The translations under genes were made by a program, and so were the position numbers. A stretch of 64,000 nt of DNA from Salegentibacter sp. (GTDB lineage Bacteria; Bacteroidota; Bacteroidia; Flavobacteriales; Flavobacteriaceae), in assembly GCA_017795085.1 (NCBI GenBank), contig CP051246.1, forward strand, positions 1,056,514-1,120,513, written 5' to 3'. Under the pieces are notes generated by a model, which worked only from the letters and a program-made list of their open reading frames with translations, ran no database searches and was not told where the DNA came from. This document shows, one piece after another, positions 45,247 through 54,294 of the stretch. Each line of letters starts with the position of its first letter. Position 1 is the stretch's first letter.

Positions 45247-46137
45247 TTGAAAAATCAATTGGAGAAATATTTCAACATTTTTACAGGCTCTTTTACAGGT
45301 TATTTTAATTACCTGTTACAGGAAATTACCCAACCTGCGTGGAACTCTTATTTTTACTGGCTTTTAGGCTTATCTTTATTGGTGTGGGGATTAGAGGTTG
45401 TAATTCCGTGGCGTAAAAACCAAAAGCTACTAAGAAAAGGTTTTTGGCTGGATACCTTCTATATCTTATTTAATTTCTTTCTTTTTTCCCTGGTAGGCTA
45501 TAATGCGATTTCAAATGTGGTCGTGGAGTTGTTTAACGATTTTCTCAGTCTCTTTGGTATTACTAATATTGTGGCTGTTGAGGTGCAGGATTTTCCGGTA
45601 TGGTCACAATTGTTAATTATGTTTGTAATTGCCGATTTTATTCAGTGGAATGTCCACCGACAATTGCATAAACAGCCCTGGCTTTGGGAATTTCATAAAG
45701 TGCACCACAGCGTTAAAGAAATGGGGTTTGCTGCACAATTTCGGTTTCATTTTATGGAAACCATTGTGTATAAAAGTACGCAATACATTCCACTGGCAAT
45801 GATTGGCTTCGGGATACAGGAGTTTTTTGTGGTGCATATGTTTGCGGTATTTATCGGGCATTTAAACCATGCCAATGTGGGCTGGGACTATGGGGTTTTT
45901 GGATATATTCTGAATAACCCCAAAATGCATATCTGGCATCATTCTAAAGCACTTCCTGAAAAGCATCCCTACGGAATGAATTTTGGATTAAGTTTAAGCC
46001 TTTGGGATTATTTATTCGGAACGGCCCATATTCCCGGGGAAGGAAAAGATGTTGAACTTGGTTTTGAAGGTGATGAGACTTTTCCTGAAGACTTTAAAAA
46101 TCAAATGATTGTTCCTTTTAAAAACAGCAGTAAATAA
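45247..46137 (+). CDS. fatty acid hydroxylase / sterol desaturase superfamily protein
   Basis: An integral-membrane di-iron enzyme family member. The histidine boxes are HRQLH (NVHRQLHKQPWLWEFH), HKVHH and a distal HIWHHS, with further His in GHLNHANVGW. Four to five hydrophobic helices precede and surround them. I start at TTG 45247 (about 296 aa) because a -7 promoter element overlaps the earlier TTG at 45232. The substrate is unknown; the family hydroxylates or desaturates lipids. It is 22 bp upstream of the MBL/rhodanese gene, probably in one operon. Confidence 0.85.
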   Translation: MKNQLEKYFNIFTGSFTGYFNYLLQEITQPAWNSYFYWLLGLSLLVWGLEVVIPWRKNQKLLRKGFWLDTFYILFNFFLFSLVGYNAISNVVVELFNDFLSLFGITNIVAVEVQDFPVWSQLLIMFVIADFIQWNVHRQLHKQPWLWEFHKVHHSVKEMGFAAQFRFHFMETIVYKSTQYIPLAMIGFGIQEFFVVHMFAVFIGHLNHANVGWDYGVFGYILNNPKMHIWHHSKALPEKHPYGMNFGLSLSLWDYLFGTAHIPGEGKDVELGFEGDETFPEDFKNQMIVPFKNSSK

Positions 46138-46159
46138 CAAACCATTATAAAGAAATAAA

Positions 46160-47500
46160 ATGAAGATAAAACAATTTAAAGATGAGCCTTTGGCACATTA
46201 TTCCTATGCGCTAATAAGTAACGGGGAAATGGCCGTAATAGACCCGGCTAGAAACCCTAAGCAATATTATAAATTTGCTGAAGAACACCAGGCCAAAATT
46301 ATTGCGGTTTTTGAAACCCATCCGCATGCCGATTTTGTGAGTAGTCATTTACAAATTCAAGAAGAAACCGGTGCTACTATTTATATAAGTAAGAAAGTGG
46401 GGGTAAGTTACCCGCATACCAGTTTTGATGAAGGGCAAAACCTTAAAATTGGTAATACGCTTATAACAGCTTTACACACTCCGGGTCATTCGCCTGATAG
46501 TCTAACCTTTGTGGCTAAAGAAGGCGAAAAAACCGTTTTATTTACCGGAGACACTCTTTTTATTGGCAATGTAGGCCGTCCCGATTTACGGGAAAAAGCC
46601 GGAAATATGAAGGCAAAACGTGTGGAACTGGCCAAACAGATGTACCAAACCATGCAAACCAAATTTACTGACTTGCCTGATGATGCTATAGTTTATCCTG
46701 CTCACGGAGCCGGCTCTTTGTGTGGAAAAAACATGAGTGATGCCGCTTCAAGTACGCTTGGTAATGAGCGCCAGGGAAATTGGGCCTTTAAAGATCAAAC
46801 AGAAGCGGAGTTTGTGGAAGAAATTTTAAAAGATCAGCCTTTTATTCCTTCATATTTCGGTTTTAATGTGGAAATAAATAGGAATGGTGCCTTGAATGTT
46901 CAAAAAGCCAAATATGAAGTGCCTTTACATTTACATGTAGATAAGCTTGAAGAACAGGTATTGGTTGTAGATTCTCGTGATGAAAAAGCGTATAAGAAAG
47001 GGCATTTGCCGAATAGTATAAATATTATGGCCCGGGATAAAAGTGATAAATATGAAACCTGGCTGGGAGCAATAGTAAAACCTGAAGAAGAATTTTATCT
47101 GGTAGCGGAAAGTGTTGAAGAGATAGATGAACTTTTAGAAAGAACTGCAAAAATTGGTTATGAGAAGCAAATGAAAGGAATTGTGACTTTATCGGTGAAA
47201 GTTTCCGGAAAATCAGCCGATTTTGATTTAGCCGAATTCAAAGCTAATAAAGCTAATTATACCATTGTAGATATCAGGAATAACAGCGAAGTTGAAGAAG
47301 GTAAAATTTTTGATAGTGCAAAAGCAATTCCGCTCAACGAACTTCGTGAACGCGCTGAAGAACTTCCCAAAGATAAACCTTTTGTGGTACATTGTGCCGG
47401 AGGCTATCGGTCAGCTGCCGGAAGCAGTATATTAGAAAATAAATTTCAGAACCAAAAAGTTTACGACTTAAGCGATGCGATTAAAGAGTTTAAAGAGTAA
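46160..47500 (+). CDS. MBL-fold hydrolase with two rhodanese domains (persulfide dioxygenase-like)
   Basis: An ETHE1/Blh-like sulfur enzyme. The N-terminal metallo-beta-lactamase domain has ETHPHADFVSSH, LHTPGHSPDSL and FTGDTLFIGNVGRPDL. The first rhodanese domain (about residues 260-345) lacks an active cysteine. The second has VVHCAGGYRSAAGS with the catalytic Cys. This layout fits persulfide or polysulfide oxidation coupled to sulfur transfer, in the cytoplasm. At 446 aa it is the usual length. It follows the sterol-desaturase-like gene by 22 bp. Confidence 0.9.
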   Translation: MKIKQFKDEPLAHYSYALISNGEMAVIDPARNPKQYYKFAEEHQAKIIAVFETHPHADFVSSHLQIQEETGATIYISKKVGVSYPHTSFDEGQNLKIGNTLITALHTPGHSPDSLTFVAKEGEKTVLFTGDTLFIGNVGRPDLREKAGNMKAKRVELAKQMYQTMQTKFTDLPDDAIVYPAHGAGSLCGKNMSDAASSTLGNERQGNWAFKDQTEAEFVEEILKDQPFIPSYFGFNVEINRNGALNVQKAKYEVPLHLHVDKLEEQVLVVDSRDEKAYKKGHLPNSINIMARDKSDKYETWLGAIVKPEEEFYLVAESVEEIDELLERTAKIGYEKQMKGIVTLSVKVSGKSADFDLAEFKANKANYTIVDIRNNSEVEEGKIFDSAKAIPLNELRERAEELPKDKPFVVHCAGGYRSAAGSSILENKFQNQKVYDLSDAIKEFKE

Positions 47501-47533
47501 TGTATTCATTTAGAAGTTATTAAAAGCTGTCTC

Positions 47534-47687
47534 AAGCTCACTTATTAACCTGAGTTCGATAAAGGAATATTACAATCTGTTTTTAAGGTGTGACTAGAGG
47601 TATTTGGAAGCAAAGTACTTATAGAGAGGTCTCGACTGTGCTACCAATGACGTATTTTTTCCAACTCAGGTTTTTGAGCTTTTTTTG
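47534..47687 (+). repeat. inverted-repeat element enclosing family 3 repeat copy 2
   Basis: AAGCTCA...AACCTGAGTT (47534-47556) faces AACTCAGGT...TGAGCTT (47663-47681), followed by a T-run. The enclosed part holds the second copy of the family 3 repeat (47599-47651). The outer arms plus T-run look like the terminator of the MBL/rhodanese gene with the repeat in its loop. The rest of the gap 47501-47901 shows no ORF. Confidence 0.5.
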
Positions 47688-47901
47688 GTGGTTTCGCTTT
47701 TTTAGAAAAGTAAAAAAATGGACATACAAGACATACTAAGATAGCAAGTAGTCTGAAAATTATTCGGTTTTATTCAAATTTCCTAAACAATGGCATTCTT
47801 TATCGCTAGATGATTTTTAATATCACGCGGCTCGACCTGATAGCTAACGATATAAAGTATTGATTATAAGAAGGCAATGAATGTGTCTAAGGATGCTTGG
47901 T

Positions 47902-48390
47902 TCATATCTGCTCTTTTAAAACAATAGCTCCATCTTCATTTTTATCTACAATTATTGCTAGATAAGGCTGAGTTGTGAAAGTTTGTTTTTCACCTTTTTC
48001 AGTTTTGTAATTTAATATGATTTCACCTTTTTCGTTTTTATGCAAACCAGTTGGTTTTATAGTTGTAGAAAATTCAGTTTCAGGTTGAATAATGGCAATT
48101 ACAAATTGTTTGGAAAAATCAATTTCTGTGGGTTGTGAATCTTTCCCCATGGTAGTAGCTGAACCAAATATTTTATTGAATTCTTCAGCAGTTTCAATTT
48201 TAGGGGTATCAATATTTTTTATATTGTTTTTTACAAAATACCGCTTTGCAATTGTAAAAGGTATTTCTGTTTCTTTGGAAGCTTCTACTTTGCTATTTTT
48301 ATTAGAATTATTGTCTTTTTTCGAGTTGTTTTGACACGCCGTAAAAAATAAACAGGTTGCTGATATAATTGTTAAAATTCCTTTTGTCAT
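47902..48390 (-). CDS. hypothetical lipoprotein, 162 aa
   Basis: ATG 48390 gives a lipoprotein signal (MTKGILTIISATCLFFTACQ, lipobox FFTAC). A Ser/Asn/Lys-rich linker follows, then a compact domain with IDFSKQFVIAIIQPETEFST and QPYLAIIVDKNEDGAIVL, a pattern resembling small protease-inhibitor-like or PrcB-like beta domains. That resemblance is weak. An ATG at 48450 would put 20 extra residues before the signal and is unlikely. It stands alone between repeat-rich gaps. Confidence 0.6.
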   Translation of the reverse strand: MTKGILTIISATCLFFTACQNNSKKDNNSNKNSKVEASKETEIPFTIAKRYFVKNNIKNIDTPKIETAEEFNKIFGSATTMGKDSQPTEIDFSKQFVIAIIQPETEFSTTIKPTGLHKNEKGEIILNYKTEKGEKQTFTTQPYLAIIVDKNEDGAIVLKEQI

Positions 48391-48729
48391 TTTAAATGGT
48401 ATTTGGATAAAAATCATATCTAAGTTAGTGATAAGAAACAGTACCTTCAAAACATTTAAGGTATTTTTAATGGAGTATCCAATACAGGCGGAATTAACCC
48501 GGGAAGGTTTCTATTTAAATAAATTCTGATATGGAAACTCAAAAGTTGACTGCACTTACTGCTAGCTATAAACTTATTAGGGGGGGTAAGGCTATTGTCT
48601 AAATAGGTAATTTTGTTCGTACTTATTTTAGCCTGAATTTACTCGATAATCGAGATTTACATGCTCCAAGGCTTGCCTGAAAATCGATACTTATTTTGTT
48701 AATGCTTCGCGGGTTTGCCCCGAAATTAT

Positions 48730-49434
48730 TTACTTCTTAAAAATAGGAATCAAATAGGAAAGGGTATAACCGTAACCAACACCTATACTGCTATCATCAT
48801 AGGTGCGGTTAAAACCGGGAATGGTGAGGTTATCAAACCCCTCGGGAGTAGTTTGAAGAAGCCTTCGCTTTAATTGTACATTCGCAGAGAGGTAGAGGTT
48901 ATTGATAAGCTCTACTTTTAAGCCTCCCACCAATTCAATCCAATTTGCGATAAGCCCTGAGCTTTCCATAGCTTCGTTCCTTACATCAGAGCCAAAAAAT
49001 TGGGAATTTCCATAAATAGCATATTCATCCAGGCTTTGGCTAAACGTAGAAAAACCGTATCTAAATCCGGCGTAAATCATATTATTCATACCTTTCCAAT
49101 TGGTGTAAGCATTATAATCTACCCCGAGTTTTATAAATTGTCCGTTTGTGGTAACTTTTATATTATCACCTTCAAAAGGCATTTTTTCAAGGCCTATTTC
49201 AGCAGCGGCATACCAATTTTTATAAACCCGGTAATCGCCCGTTACTTCCAAACCCTGATAATCTTCTTCCCAGAAATTTCGGCCAAGTTTTACCAAATCA
49301 AGACCTACCCGAAGTCCGTATTTTTCTTTAACCTCAGTAGTATCAAGCACATTGTTTTCCTGACCGGAAAGCGTTCCGATTAGAAAAAAGAAAAGGCCTT
49401 TAGTAATAAATAGAAATATGCTTTTCGTTTTCAT
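48730..49434 (-). CDS. DUF6048 outer-membrane beta-barrel protein
   Basis: A 234-aa protein with a signal peptide (FITKGLFFFLIGTLSGQE) and alternating barrel strands: YGLRVGLDLVKLGRNFWEED, WYAAAEIGLEKMPFEG and a C-terminal GYGYTLSYLIPIFK. I recognise it as the DUF6048 family, found in flavobacteria next to DUF6452 and rlmD, as here. Its start overlaps the end of the DUF6452 gene by 35 bp. The function is unknown. Confidence 0.82.
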   Translation of the reverse strand: MKTKSIFLFITKGLFFFLIGTLSGQENNVLDTTEVKEKYGLRVGLDLVKLGRNFWEEDYQGLEVTGDYRVYKNWYAAAEIGLEKMPFEGDNIKVTTNGQFIKLGVDYNAYTNWKGMNNMIYAGFRYGFSTFSQSLDEYAIYGNSQFFGSDVRNEAMESSGLIANWIELVGGLKVELINNLYLSANVQLKRRLLQTTPEGFDNLTIPGFNRTYDDSSIGVGYGYTLSYLIPIFKK

Positions 49435-49993
49435 CGGTTACGTCTAATTGTTCAATAACTATATTTTGCATCCAGCCCCCGTTTTCCCCTTCATTATAAG
49501 CGTATTTTAAATCAAGGAATTCAACCCGGAAGGCACAGGCACGGTTTACATAAACTTCATCGGGAACATACGAGAAATTAATGATATCGGTTTGTGGGGT
49601 AAGGGGACTACCGCCATCATCTTCATCAGGATCTTCTTCTCCGGGGGTTTCGTCTTCGTCTTCACCTTCGTCAGGATCCAATTCTTCTCCATCCTGATTG
49701 AGTTCCGGGGCATTTCTGATAAATGCGAACTCGGTTTGGTTTTCAAAAGTTTTTAGCGGAATAGCAATACTATCCAAATTTACCCGATAAGCATAAATAG
49801 AATCCCTTTCTGTGTCGATTATGGTTAAATTATTAGGAGCACGTTCTTCATCCTGATCCTCAAAATCGTAAAATCGTATGATAAGCATGGGAGTGGTTTG
49901 GGTGGCTTCCGGACAAATATCATCGCGTTGGCAGCCGGAAAACAGCAGTATTCCTCCAATAAGTAATGCAATTTGTAATTTAATATTCTTCAT
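49400..49993 (-). CDS. DUF6452 lipoprotein with acidic insert
   Basis: From ATG 49993: a lipoprotein signal (MKNIKLQIALLIGGILLFSG, then Cys) followed by CQRDDICPEATQTTPMLIIR and FYDFEDQDEERAPNNLTI, typical of DUF6452. Residues about 105-135 are an Asp/Glu/Pro/Gly-rich run (DPDEGEDEDETPGEEDPDED) that looks like a lineage-specific insert. It is co-transcribed with the DUF6048 barrel gene, which it overlaps. Both are probably envelope partners of unknown role. Confidence 0.8.
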   Translation of the reverse strand: MKNIKLQIALLIGGILLFSGCQRDDICPEATQTTPMLIIRFYDFEDQDEERAPNNLTIIDTERDSIYAYRVNLDSIAIPLKTFENQTEFAFIRNAPELNQDGEELDPDEGEDEDETPGEEDPDEDDGGSPLTPQTDIINFSYVPDEVYVNRACAFRVEFLDLKYAYNEGENGGWMQNIVIEQLDVTDENEKHISIYY

Positions 49994-50145
49994 CAATTTA
50001 TATTTTGCCACAAACCTGGGATATAGTATACTTTAAGCCCAAGCTTTTTTCCTTTTTCTTCGTTAGAAAAGTTTCACTTAGCTATGGCTATGCTATGTTT
50101 CTCCGCCTTCAAAAAGAAAAAAATAAAGGCGACTTAACCGACACA

Positions 50146-51572
50146 CTACACTGAACTTAACACTGCACGTTTTTCTAAACAAACCACATTTTCAACGTGG
50201 TGGGTTTGCGGGAACATATCTACAGCCCGGGTTTTGGTTACTTTGTAATATTCATCTAAAAGTGCTAAATCCCTTGCCTGCGTAGCTGAATTGCAACTCA
50301 CGTAAACAATTCGTTTTGGCAGGATACCAAGAATTTGCGCTACTACATCTTTGTGCATTCCATCTCGTGGCGGATCGGTAATGATAACGTCAGGATGGCC
50401 ATGTTTATTGACAAATCCTGAAGTAAATACCTTTTTCATATCTCCGGTATAAAATTCAGTATTATCAATATTGTTTCTTTCAGCGTTTTCTTTCGCATCT
50501 TTAATGGCTTCCGGTACCGCTTCAACACCGATTACCTTTTTGGCATTTTTAGCTATAAACTGAGCGATAGTTCCGGTACCGGTATAGAGATCGTAAACCA
50601 GTTCTTCGCCTTGTAAATCAGCAAAATTTCGAGCAATTTTATACAATTCGTAGGCTTGTGCTGAATTGGTCTGATAAAAAGATTTGGCATTTATTTTGAA
50701 TTTCAGGCCTTCCATTTCCTCAAAAATATGGTCACGGCCTTTAAGCAAATCACTTCCTGATCGTAAATAGTGTCGTTGCCCTTTCCGTTGATAACATATT
50801 GTAATGAAGTGATTTCAGGAAATTTTTCAGCAACAGCATCCAATAAAAGTTGACGTTTTACTTTATCTTCTTTAAAAAACTGTACCAATACCATAATTTC
50901 ACCCGTAGAACTGGTACGAATCATAAGCGTTCGCAATAAGCCGCTTTGTTCGCGGGTATTGAAAAAAGCGAGTCCGTTTTCCGTAGCAAATTCCTTTACA
51001 AAATTACGAATTGCGTTACTGGGGTCTTCCTGAAGATGGCACTTTTCAATATCCAGTATTTTATCCCACATCCCGGGAATATGAAATCCGAGTGCATTTT
51101 TATTGGTAATCTCTTCCCCGCTTTGAATCTCTTCCTGTGTTAACCACCGGCTGTCACTAAAAGAAAATTCCATTTTATTTCTGTAAAAATAAATATCCTT
51201 ACTGCCTAAGATAGGAGTGATTTCAGGGAGTTCAATTTTCCCAAGGCGTTTCAGGTTGTTGATTACCTCGTCTTGTTTATAAGCCAACTGATGTTCATAG
51301 CCCATATTCTGCCATTTACATCCGCCGCAAACGCCAAAATGCCGGCAAACCGGTTCCACTCGTTTATCAGATAGTTCGTGAAAATTTACAGCGGTGCCCT
51401 GATAATAAGCCCGTCTTTTTTTTGTGGTTTGTACATCGGCTACATCGCCCGGTACGGCATTATCAATAAAAATCACTTTACCATCCGGGCCCTTGGCGAT
51501 ACTTTTGCCTTTGGCCCCGGCCCCGGTAACTTCAACAGCTTCAAACAACTTGTTTTTATTCCTTCTTCCCAT
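50146..51572 (-). pseudogene. rlmD: 23S rRNA (uracil-5-)-methyltransferase with internal frameshift
   Basis: RlmD methylates a uracil of 23S rRNA with SAM. The first frame (51572 to 50703) has a TRAM-type beta domain and the Fe-S cysteines in CRHFGVCGGCKWQNMGYEHQ. The second frame (50748 to 50146) has DLYTGTGTIAQFIAKNAKKV, DPPRDGMHKDVV and the catalytic Cys in VYVSCNSATQARDLALL. The two halves join in a normal homologue if one base is restored at TGCTTAAAGG (minus strand, 50736-50748). Loss of function, a sequencing error or recoding are all possible. Together the parts have the usual length of about 475 aa. Confidence 0.85.
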
Positions 51573-51737
51573 AAGCGCAAAAATAGGATAATTGCTAAGA
51601 TTTCACCGAAATGGGATTGAAAAATTCAATAAACATTTAGTAATTTGCAATACTTGAATTGCGGATGATTTCTCTCCCAAACTGATAACTTCAGTAAAGA
51701 AGGAATTGTAGAAATTTAATGATTAAAAATATAACAA

Positions 51738-52982
51738 ATGTCATTAACCGAGATTTCAACATCAGAAGAAGCTATTAAAATGGAAGACCAATACGGTGCG
51801 CATAATTATCACCCGTTGCCGGTGGTACTATCTCGCGGCGAAGGCGTGCACGTTTGGGATGTGGAAGGGAAGAAGTATTACGATTTCCTTTCGGCATATT
51901 CTGCCGTAAACCAGGGGCACTGCCACCCAAAGATTGTAGATGCACTTTGCGGGCAGGCTGCCAGGCTTACGCTTACTTCCCGGGCTTTTCATAACGATGT
52001 GTTGGGACCTTATGAAAAGTTTGCTTCTGAATATTTTAATTTCGATAAGCTATTGCCGATGAATACCGGTGCAGAAGCTGTTGAAACCGCGATAAAAATT
52101 GCCAGAAAGTGGGCTTATGAGCGAAAAGGCGTAAAAGAAACCGAAGCACAAATTGTGGTTTGCAAAAATAATTTCCACGGAAGAACAACGACAATAATTT
52201 CGTTTTCAAACGATGAAGAAGCCCGTAGGAATTTTGGACCTTACACTCCCGGATTTTTGAAAATTCCTTATGATGATTTGGAAGCGCTGGAAGAGACCCT
52301 GAAAAGCAATGATAATATTGCCGGGTTTTTAGTAGAACCTATTCAGGGGGAAGCAGGGGTTTACGTGCCTTCGGAAGGTTTTTTAAAGCGCGCTAAGGAA
52401 ATTTGCGAAAAACACAATGTACTTTTTATTGCCGATGAGGTACAAACCGGGATTGCCCGAACCGGAAAATTATTGGCCGTAGATCACGAGGAAGTAAAAC
52501 CCGATATGTTGATTTTAGGGAAGGCAATTTCCGGTGGGATTTATCCGGTTTCGGCAGTATTGGCCAATAATGAAGTGATGAATGTTATTAAACCCGGGCA
52601 GCACGGTTCGACTTTTGGAGGAAATCCTTTGGCCGGTGCAGTGGCAACGGCTGCTTTAGAGGTGATTCGCGATGAAAAACTTGCTGAAAATGCTGAAAAT
52701 CTCGGCGGACTTTTCCGCAGATTACTTAATGATTATATCAGGGAATCAAATATTGTGAAATTGGTTCGCGGAAAAGGTTTGCTCAACGCAATTGTGATCA
52801 ACGATTCTGCTGAAGGAGATACCGCCTGGAATATTTGTATGGCGTTAAAGGAAAATGGATTACTTGCCAAACCTACTCACGGAAACATTATTCGTTTTGC
52901 CCCGCCTTTAGTGATGAATGAAGAGCAACTTAAAGATTGTGTGAATATTATTATTAAAACGCTTAAAGAGTTTGAAAAGTAG
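51738..52982 (+). CDS. rocD: ornithine--oxo-acid transaminase
   Basis: RocD moves the delta-amino group of ornithine to 2-oxoglutarate, giving glutamate semialdehyde, and so links arginine breakdown to the proline genes elsewhere in this window. It is a class III PLP aminotransferase: [52 protein letters not shown] and the PLP-lysine segment [20 protein letters not shown] (Lys near 263). The 414-aa length is standard. It is the last housekeeping gene before the accessory region. Confidence 0.95.
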   Translation: MSLTEISTSEEAIKMEDQYGAHNYHPLPVVLSRGEGVHVWDVEGKKYYDFLSAYSAVNQGHCHPKIVDALCGQAARLTLTSRAFHNDVLGPYEKFASEYFNFDKLLPMNTGAEAVETAIKIARKWAYERKGVKETEAQIVVCKNNFHGRTTTIISFSNDEEARRNFGPYTPGFLKIPYDDLEALEETLKSNDNIAGFLVEPIQGEAGVYVPSEGFLKRAKEICEKHNVLFIADEVQTGIARTGKLLAVDHEEVKPDMLILGKAISGGIYPVSAVLANNEVMNVIKPGQHGSTFGGNPLAGAVATAALEVIRDEKLAENAENLGGLFRRLLNDYIRESNIVKLVRGKGLLNAIVINDSAEGDTAWNICMALKENGLLAKPTHGNIIRFAPPLVMNEEQLKDCVNIIIKTLKEFEK

Positions 52983-53514
52983 TAAAAGCCCCCCTTAGCC
53001 CCAAAGAGAGAATAAATGAGGGGGTATAGGGGGTGTTGTAGAAAGTATAAGGGACAGGATTTCAAGATTTTTTAACGCAAAACAAAACTTATACTTCGTG
53101 GAAAGATTTCAAAGCGCTGCTTTGTGAGGTTAATATCTTCGTTTTAAAATTTTAAAAGGGGGCTTGATTTGACAAGCGGAAAGAATAAAGCCATCTCGAC
53201 TCCGCTGTGACAAATGGAAAAGCTGTGAAGAACTTAATAACTGCCAACTGAACACTCTGGACATTGTTTTCAACTTCAACGTAGGTCTTGTGTCCCTTCG
53301 GGGCTAGGGGAATACATGTTTAAAAAGCACAAATAAACCTATATTTTGCACTGTATGGGTGCGAAATTATTTTAAAAATGCACTTGTATAGTGCATTATT
53401 TGTGCCTTTGTGAAAAATCAAAAAAATGGAGTAATTATTTCAATATTCCAATAAGCTTATTAATGAAACAAAAATGGATTTTGTGCGATATATGTTTCAT
53501 TGGGTTATTGGCAT
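52983..53514. other. gene-free junction between rocD and the cassette-like region
   Basis: No convincing ORF. It starts with C/G-tract sequence (AGCCCCCCTTAGCCCC then GAGGGGG and AGGGGG) of the kind also found inside icmF, and contains the nested hairpins at 53327-53405. It appears to be the boundary of the accessory block. Confidence 0.4.
53327..53405. repeat. nested hairpin structure (outer 10-bp stem, two similar inner hairpins)
   Basis: GCACAAATAA (53327-53336) and TTATTTGTGC (53396-53405) are exact reverse complements. Between them lie two similar hairpins, TGCACTGTATGGGTGC and TGCACTTGTATAGTGCA, giving a cloverleaf-like layout of 79 bp. Confidence 0.6.
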
Positions 53515-53550
53515 TACTCCCCCTTTCCCTTCCAAGAACCGTACGTGATG
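53515..53550 (-). mobile_element. group II intron 3'-end fragment (truncated)
   Basis: On the minus strand CATCACGTACGGTTCTTGGA and AGGGAAAGGGGGAGT match the 3' half of a group II intron domain V and the region after it. The 5' half of domain V is missing. Next to it is CCAATAACCC, close to the cassette-end sequence CCAATAACTAAG. Confidence 0.45.
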
Positions 53551-53625
53551 TAGAGTAGGTGGCCAGCGAGTTATTTGAGCCTTATTTTTCATTTTTATAG
53601 TTTTAAGTTTCAATTACTTTTCCAA

Positions 53626-53685
53626 TCACCCCTCTCCGAACCCTTCGTGACTCTTTCGATGTCAAGAGGCTCTCCGCATCTTGCG
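53626..53685 (-). mobile_element. group II intron remnant with domain V
   Basis: On the minus strand a 35-nt segment (53672 to 53638) starts GAGCC, has a GAAA tetraloop and ends GGGTTC. It keeps the AGC catalytic triad and a two-base AC bulge, the defining marks of domain V; one A is extra in the upper stem. It is followed by GGAGAGGGGTGATTGG, usual after domain V. It begins directly after CAATAACTAAG at the end of the GDYXXLXY module. No reverse transcriptase ORF remains. Confidence 0.6.
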
Positions 53686-53688
53686 TAC

Positions 53689-53700
53689 CTTAGTTATTGG
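53689..53700 (-). repeat. cassette-end repeat R1
   Basis: CCAATAACTAAG on the minus strand, 9 bp after the stop of the GDYXXLXY gene. It runs directly into the group II intron remnant instead of the usual hairpin and GTTGAC end. Confidence 0.5.
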
Positions 53701-53709
53701 CAAACGTTT

Positions 53710-54294
53710 TTATTCTTTATTTTCTTGTTGATTTGCTTTAACTATTTCTCTTATTGAAGTTCCGTCAATCAGAACGTCTTTTAACACAGCGTCTCCGTTC
53801 TTAATGCTGACCAAGGCATAGGTTATTTTACTTGTGTCTCGCTGTGATTGTCTGTATGTTAGTTCCGCACCATACGCTTTTGATTCTTCCATATAATATC
53901 TGTCAAAGGGGTAGTCAATAGTCAGCTCATTAGAACCATGTCCTGATGCGAACCTCACTTTGGCGTTAATGAAATTTTCGTTGTCGGTCGGTTTTATTTT
54001 TGAAACCGATTTTATTTTGGCAAATCCAGAATTATCGGTTGTAAGAGTTACATAAATTGATTCTCCTCTCACCCAATCCTGTCCATCGGAAACCACCACT
54101 GAATTTTCATCATAACTGAGGTTGACATATTTTCCCCTGAACGGGTCGTTTGGGTCAATTGGTGCTGTCTTGAATCTGTAATCTGTCCCAGTTTCTAATA
54201 CACTTTCCCTATCCCATATCATTTTGGTAGGGACGTATAGTTGCACCAATGCAACAAGAATAAATACAGTCAACAGTATTTTTTTGCTATTCAT
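53710..54294 (-). CDS. GDYXXLXY domain protein
   Basis: A 194-aa protein from ATG 54294 (MNSKKILLTVFILVALVQLY), with a single N-terminal membrane segment. The family motif region GTDYRFKTAPIDPNDPFRGK followed by YVNLSYDENS is present. GDYXXLXY proteins are usually encoded beside DUF2157 membrane proteins, as here, where the two overlap by 8 bp. The function is unknown. The longer frame to 54387 would lie inside the upstream gene. It is the last gene of the most distal cassette-like module. Confidence 0.85.
   Translation of the reverse strand: MNSKKILLTVFILVALVQLYVPTKMIWDRESVLETGTDYRFKTAPIDPNDPFRGKYVNLSYDENSVVVSDGQDWVRGESIYVTLTTDNSGFAKIKSVSKIKPTDNENFINAKVRFASGHGSNELTIDYPFDRYYMEESKAYGAELTYRQSQRDTSKITYALVSIKNGDAVLKDVLIDGTSIREIVKANQQENKE

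Noticed and set aside
53575..53757. 60-codon plus-strand frame
   Set aside because: It covers the antisense of the group II intron domain V and the end of the GDYXXLXY gene.
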